From Carnegiea gigantea (taxonomy: Eukaryota; Streptophyta; Magnoliopsida; Caryophyllales; Cactaceae), in contig JAKOGI010001278.1 of the NCBI GenBank assembly GCA_029747015.1, positions 204,591 to 268,590 on the forward strand: a DNA stretch of 64,000 nt, written 5' to 3'. The notes beneath the pieces were generated by a model. The model was not told where the DNA came from, did not search any database, and saw only the letters and a program-made list of their open reading frames with translations. The stretch's first letter is position 1. The number at the start of each line of letters is the position of its first letter. The position numbers and the translations under genes are program-made. Shown piece after piece: positions 60,251 to 64,000 of the stretch.

Positions 60251-62500
60251 CTACTGATCCCTAACTAATACCTGGCAAGAATTAATTTTTTTAATAAAAG
60301 AAACACACACAGCCACACATACCCCTAGAGATAGTGCGCTAACGTCTCCTTTTCGGATAGTTTCTACTATCATAGGAAGCAACCTAATTACAACAGTGGC
60401 ACATCTGCATGCATGACTGGTGCTCAATAGCCCTCTCACCCCTATCTTCATCCTCTTTCCTCTTCCTTTAGTTACGGACATCAAGGGTGGATGTATCTCA
60501 ATGTGGTCTGGCACTGCACATCCAAAGTAGGTCTGTAGATTGGCTGCTGCATTACTCGCTGACTTGCCACCCATATCCTGAAATTGATACTCGACTAAAA
60601 TCATTAAACTTAACAACATCTGTAGCTTAGCAGTGGTGTACCCAGCCAGATCCATATACTTGTAAAAGTGAGACCATGCATCACCTATGAGCTTATTTCG
60701 TGTGGCTATTTCTCTACAAGCATTTCCCACAACACTATCAAACACATACATTGTGCTTTTACTACCATCTTTGTCCACCTATTAATCATATAAGCTGCCG
60801 AAATTTCTCTTAATGAATTGGATGCGAAAAGGAATAGCATGTGAGCGCATGGAATCCCGTCAGAGTTGGAGAAGTGACATGAGCACTGGCACTCGAAAGT
60901 GCGCTCATTATACACCACATAACAGATCCTCGTCTTGTTCTCACATTATGCTTGATCTCATAGGTACGGTCGCCCTCTACATTAGTGATACCCTGCACAT
61001 GGTAGTACATCCGACCGATGTATAACTGTCTTTGGAACACATAGAAGTTCATGTGACTGTAGATGTTCCTCGTATGCTTCTCAATCTCATAGGATGTCTT
61101 CAGTTCTGGAAATGATGTTAAAAAAGCATTTTCAGCCTTGCGCTCATGATGGCATTGTGGCTCCACAGCATGTACAAATCTGACCCAAAATTCTGCTAGG
61201 CTGAGGTTGGGGCACGTTAGGGAATCAAACATAGAGTTTTGACTCTCACAACCTGATGTCGTCCTCAAAATACCACCCAAGAAGTTCTCCTTAAAGTAAA
61301 TATGCACCCAAAGCTCTCGAATCTTGTATATATGGCGCAGCCACTCGTTGCTGATTAAGTCAAACTCCTCTAGCATCTCCCCCAAGACTCCTCAAACTAG
61401 TCGGGAGAGTTCGATGCCCATATACACCCTTTGATGCACTTAATGAAATCCTCGTAGCCATTCAGCGTGTGGCCCACCTTTTAAGGAAGCTTTCTCATGA
61501 CGTGCCACATGCAGAATGGATGGATCGATGCCTCAAAAACATCGGCTATTCCCTATTTGATTGTTGGATCTTGGTCTGTGATCATTGTTTTCGGCATGCG
61601 ACTACCTATGGTAATTAGGAAGCTATTGAACAGCCACTGGAAGGACTCCACCTTCTCATCCCTCCACAAACTGGTACCAAAACAAATTAGCTGCCTGTGG
61701 TGATTTAGCTCGGTAAATGGCGTAAACACCATTGAGTACAGGTTAGTCTTATGGGTCGTGTCGAACAAAAGTATATCACCGATTATGGCGTAGCTGCTTC
61801 TCCTCAGAGAGTTTAACCAGGACACATTCTGTAATCGGTTGTCTTCATCAACTTGATAGTCAAAAAAGAAGCCTGGGTGGACTTCCTTTTTATTCTCCAG
61901 CACATTTATAAACATGTGTGCATCTGTGTCTTTGATGAGGGCTTTCAGATCTATGTGGCAATTTTGCACGTACTTGCATGCCATGTCTTCATAGACGGAG
62001 ATGACGTTTCTATTTGAAGTGAGGAGCTGCCTCCTACTGGGTGTGCACAGGGGTGAATATGCCCCTCCTGAAATTTGACTATCCCAAACTTCCCATCATC
62101 GGTGGACCTCAAAAGAATATGAGCTTGGCACCCTTCTCTTGTCTCCGCCTGCTTTTGCCTTAGTTTTCCCCGTTCAGGACCGTCTCTAGCTTAGGGCATG
62201 GCTTCAGCTATAACCATAGCAATTTCTGGCATCTTGGCAGGTCGACGAAATCCTTCTTTGGAGCACACACACCACTTCCAAGACTTCCCACATTATTCTC
62301 CCTAGTAGGACCGCTGTGGATACTAAAGCGAGCACAAACAGCATATCTCTTGTAGAATTCAAGGCAGTCCTCAGCCGTGTTAAATACTATGCCCAACATC
62401 AGCACAAGCATCCTATCATCATAGTTCGATACCCACTCGCCCTGCCATCTACCGGCGAATCAGTAACTACTGACGTGGACGACTCAGCATGCCCTAGGTA
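60251..62500 (-). pseudogene. FAR1-like Mutator transposase, broken
   Basis: Domains on the minus strand: a FAR1-type DNA-binding region, GIVFNTAEDCLEFYKRYAV then TREGCQAHILLRSTDDGKFG and VKFQEGHIHP (62.40-62.05 kb); a MULE catalytic domain, GFFFDYQVDEDNRLQNVSW, GDILLFDTTHKTNLYSM, ELNHHRQLICFG and MITDQDPTIK (61.98-61.55 kb); and LWVHIYFKENFLGGILRTT with ESQNSMFDSLTCPNLSLAEF (61.33-61.2 kb), which holds the likely third acidic residue. A SWIM zinc finger follows (ERTFECQCSCHFSNSDGIPC, then AHMLFLF, near 60.85 kb) and an unassigned tail to 60251. First and second catalytic Asp are present. Frameshifts and stops split it into at least four frames. It converges on the Ulp1-like gene, as in KAONASHI-type MULEs. 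Confidence 0.85.
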
Positions 62501-63940
62501 AATATTAGGAAAGCAAAAGGTTAGCATTAAACAACAGAAATTGCAACCAACACAAACTCATTAATATAAGCAATGCACCAAAGTCTGTCTGTGATGAAGG
62601 AACCCGCAACGATTGCACTTGGTTACTGCCTTCAACAGTAACCATCTGATGACCACTTGCTGCCGTGTATTAGATTACGTGTATCAAAAAAAGAGTCTCC
62701 TTTTACAAGTTGAAATTTTCTAAGCAACAGACATAGTATTAGTGATGTATAAGTGTAAATTAGTCCTAAAATTTTATAATATTGTTTACTGGTTTAGTCA
62801 GTGCTTATAATTCTATGCATATAAATTTGCTGATCAACAACAATATTGTTAGTGATCAATAAGCACAAAATTAGTGATCAGATATGTTTCTCCTTCCTAA
62901 CAGCATAAAATTTTCTCATTGTATATTTCTTGATCAGTAGACAAGTGTTTGGTGATAAGTTGATTCCAGATCAATGATCAAACAACTCATTATTCAGTTT
63001 CTTTTTGGCACTTTATTAGGAACAGTGATCAGTAAGCATAAAACTAGTGATTACAATATGGTGATCACTACGAAACATATCCAGTGATCAACGAATATAA
63101 AATTGGTGATCAACTTTACAAAATTGTTTACTAGTTCAGTTCGTGTTTATAATTCTATAAATATAATTTCAGTGATCAGTAGGCATGTTGTTAGTGACCC
63201 ACAGGCACAACATTAGCGATCACAGATGTTACTTGTTGTAAAATTCTGCAAATATATGATTATCGTTGTAGGAAGTTTGGATGTCGTCCTTTGGGATGAA
63301 TTATTAATTGGATTACGAATAACCCAAACGACTACTTTACTATCATTAAAAACCCAGAGTTGCAAAGCTTAGCTTTAAAGCAAATCTTGGAAAACAGTGA
63401 CTAACCGAGAAGCAAAATCCAGGTTGGCCAACATGAAACCATCAACATTAGAGCACCTTCAGCAACGAACGATCCAACTTGTAGATCATCGCCAACCTAG
63501 CTTTGCATCCTATGTCTTCTACTAGCATGACCCCCACAGAGCATAGGAAGGATAGTACTAGACTAACAACTAACCTCAGTACAAGGGGCCTTCGGATTCA
63601 GTGAAAAGATTATCAAGCATCCAAATTCAAGAAGAATACTAGCAAACCTTGAGCACAGAGCATCCCAAAAAAAACAAACAGTTTGAAATAAAGTAGAGCA
63701 CTGGAATTATCAAAATCCTCAACCTGGAATTCTAATGAAATCAGAAAAACACTAACACCAAATTACATCAATTTGAAACTAAAATCCAAATCCAAAATCG
63801 TGGAAGGCAAAAATCGGAACAAAGAGGAAAAGAAACGCAGAAGAATTCCGTCCCATTCGACACCCCCTTTTGACCTCTTTTTTCTTCATTTGGGCCCCCA
63901 TAAAAGTGGAGTCTTTACTGCTCTATTACAACCCTCATAT
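62501..63940. other. Flank of the FAR1-like transposase
   Basis: No recognisable gene is seen. It contains GTGATCA words to about 63.22 kb and then unremarkable DNA. The last part (63.7-63.9 kb) is rich in AAATC and AAAAC and could be the leader of a minus-strand gene, but no coding motif supports this. I searched by eye for a terminal inverted repeat matching 20.7 kb or 28 kb and found none. Confidence 0.4.
62720..63225 (+). repeat. GTGATCA-word cluster 7
   Basis: About a dozen TTAGTGATCA/CAGTGATCA words in plus orientation occur next to the 5' end of the transposase gene. The first 160 bp match 27360-27600. Confidence 0.8.
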
Positions 63941-63941
63941 G

Positions 63942-63954
63942 TACATATATATAT

Positions 63955-64000
<46 letters not shown>
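63942..64000. repeat. (AT)n microsatellite at the window end
   Basis: ATAT and ATAC runs continue to the last base, so the tract is truncated by the window. Confidence 0.9.

Noticed and set aside
63250..63940. Possible host gene leader or exon
   Set aside because: No open frame with recognisable motifs or paired splice sites. Base composition alone is not enough.

Overview
The window looks like nuclear DNA from a flowering plant with a large, transposon-rich genome. No intact host gene is recognisable. Nearly all the structure comes from mobile elements of plant type: Ty3/Gypsy LTR retrotransposons, an L1-type LINE, and a Mutator-like assemblage with a Ulp1 (C48) protease-like gene and a FAR1-type transposase. 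Long (AT)n tracts and GT-AG introns also point to a plant. The species cannot be fixed from the sequence.

Layout. 1-2198: unassigned DNA with a trinucleotide-rich tract and an (AT)n microsatellite. 2199-15687: an old minus-strand Ty3/Gypsy element of Tat type, about 13.5 kb, with about 0.46 kb LTRs. Its gag-pol runs from 15.2 down to 10.06 kb. Between integrase and 3' LTR lies a 7 kb block of opposite-strand genes: three diverged copies of a small gene (2.9-5.4 kb) and a multi-exon Transposase_28-like gene (6.4-9.1 kb) bracketed by two arrays of a ~60 bp hairpin repeat. 15688-15955: compound microsatellite. About 15.96-20.56 kb: a decayed minus-strand L1-type LINE (ORF1, endonuclease, reverse transcriptase, C-terminal zinc finger). 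20.57-20.70 kb: another (AT)n tract.

From about 22 to 58.9 kb the plus strand carries two tandem copies of a Ulp1-protease-like transposon gene. Copy 1 (22.0-27.0 kb) lacks the peptidase domain. Copy 2 (28.5-58.9 kb) reaches the peptidase domain but has a tyrosine at the catalytic cysteine position. Copy 2 was entered by two minus-strand chromodomain (Tekay/Del-like) retrotransposons, at 31913-42345 and 42498-53783, leaving 152 bp of the host gene between them. A minus-strand FAR1-like MULE transposase (62.5-60.25 kb) converges on the Ulp1-like gene. Such pairing is known for KAONASHI-type MULEs, so both probably belonged to one large Mutator-like element whose termini I could not find.

The most unusual pattern is a diffuse short word, close to TTRGTGATCA, recurring every few tens of bases through the introns and spacers of the Ulp1-like/FAR1-like region and inverted at 59.1-60.2 kb. 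It is absent from the inserted retrotransposons. Every large coding unit here carries stops or frameshifts. Identities quoted come from hand alignment and are approximate.
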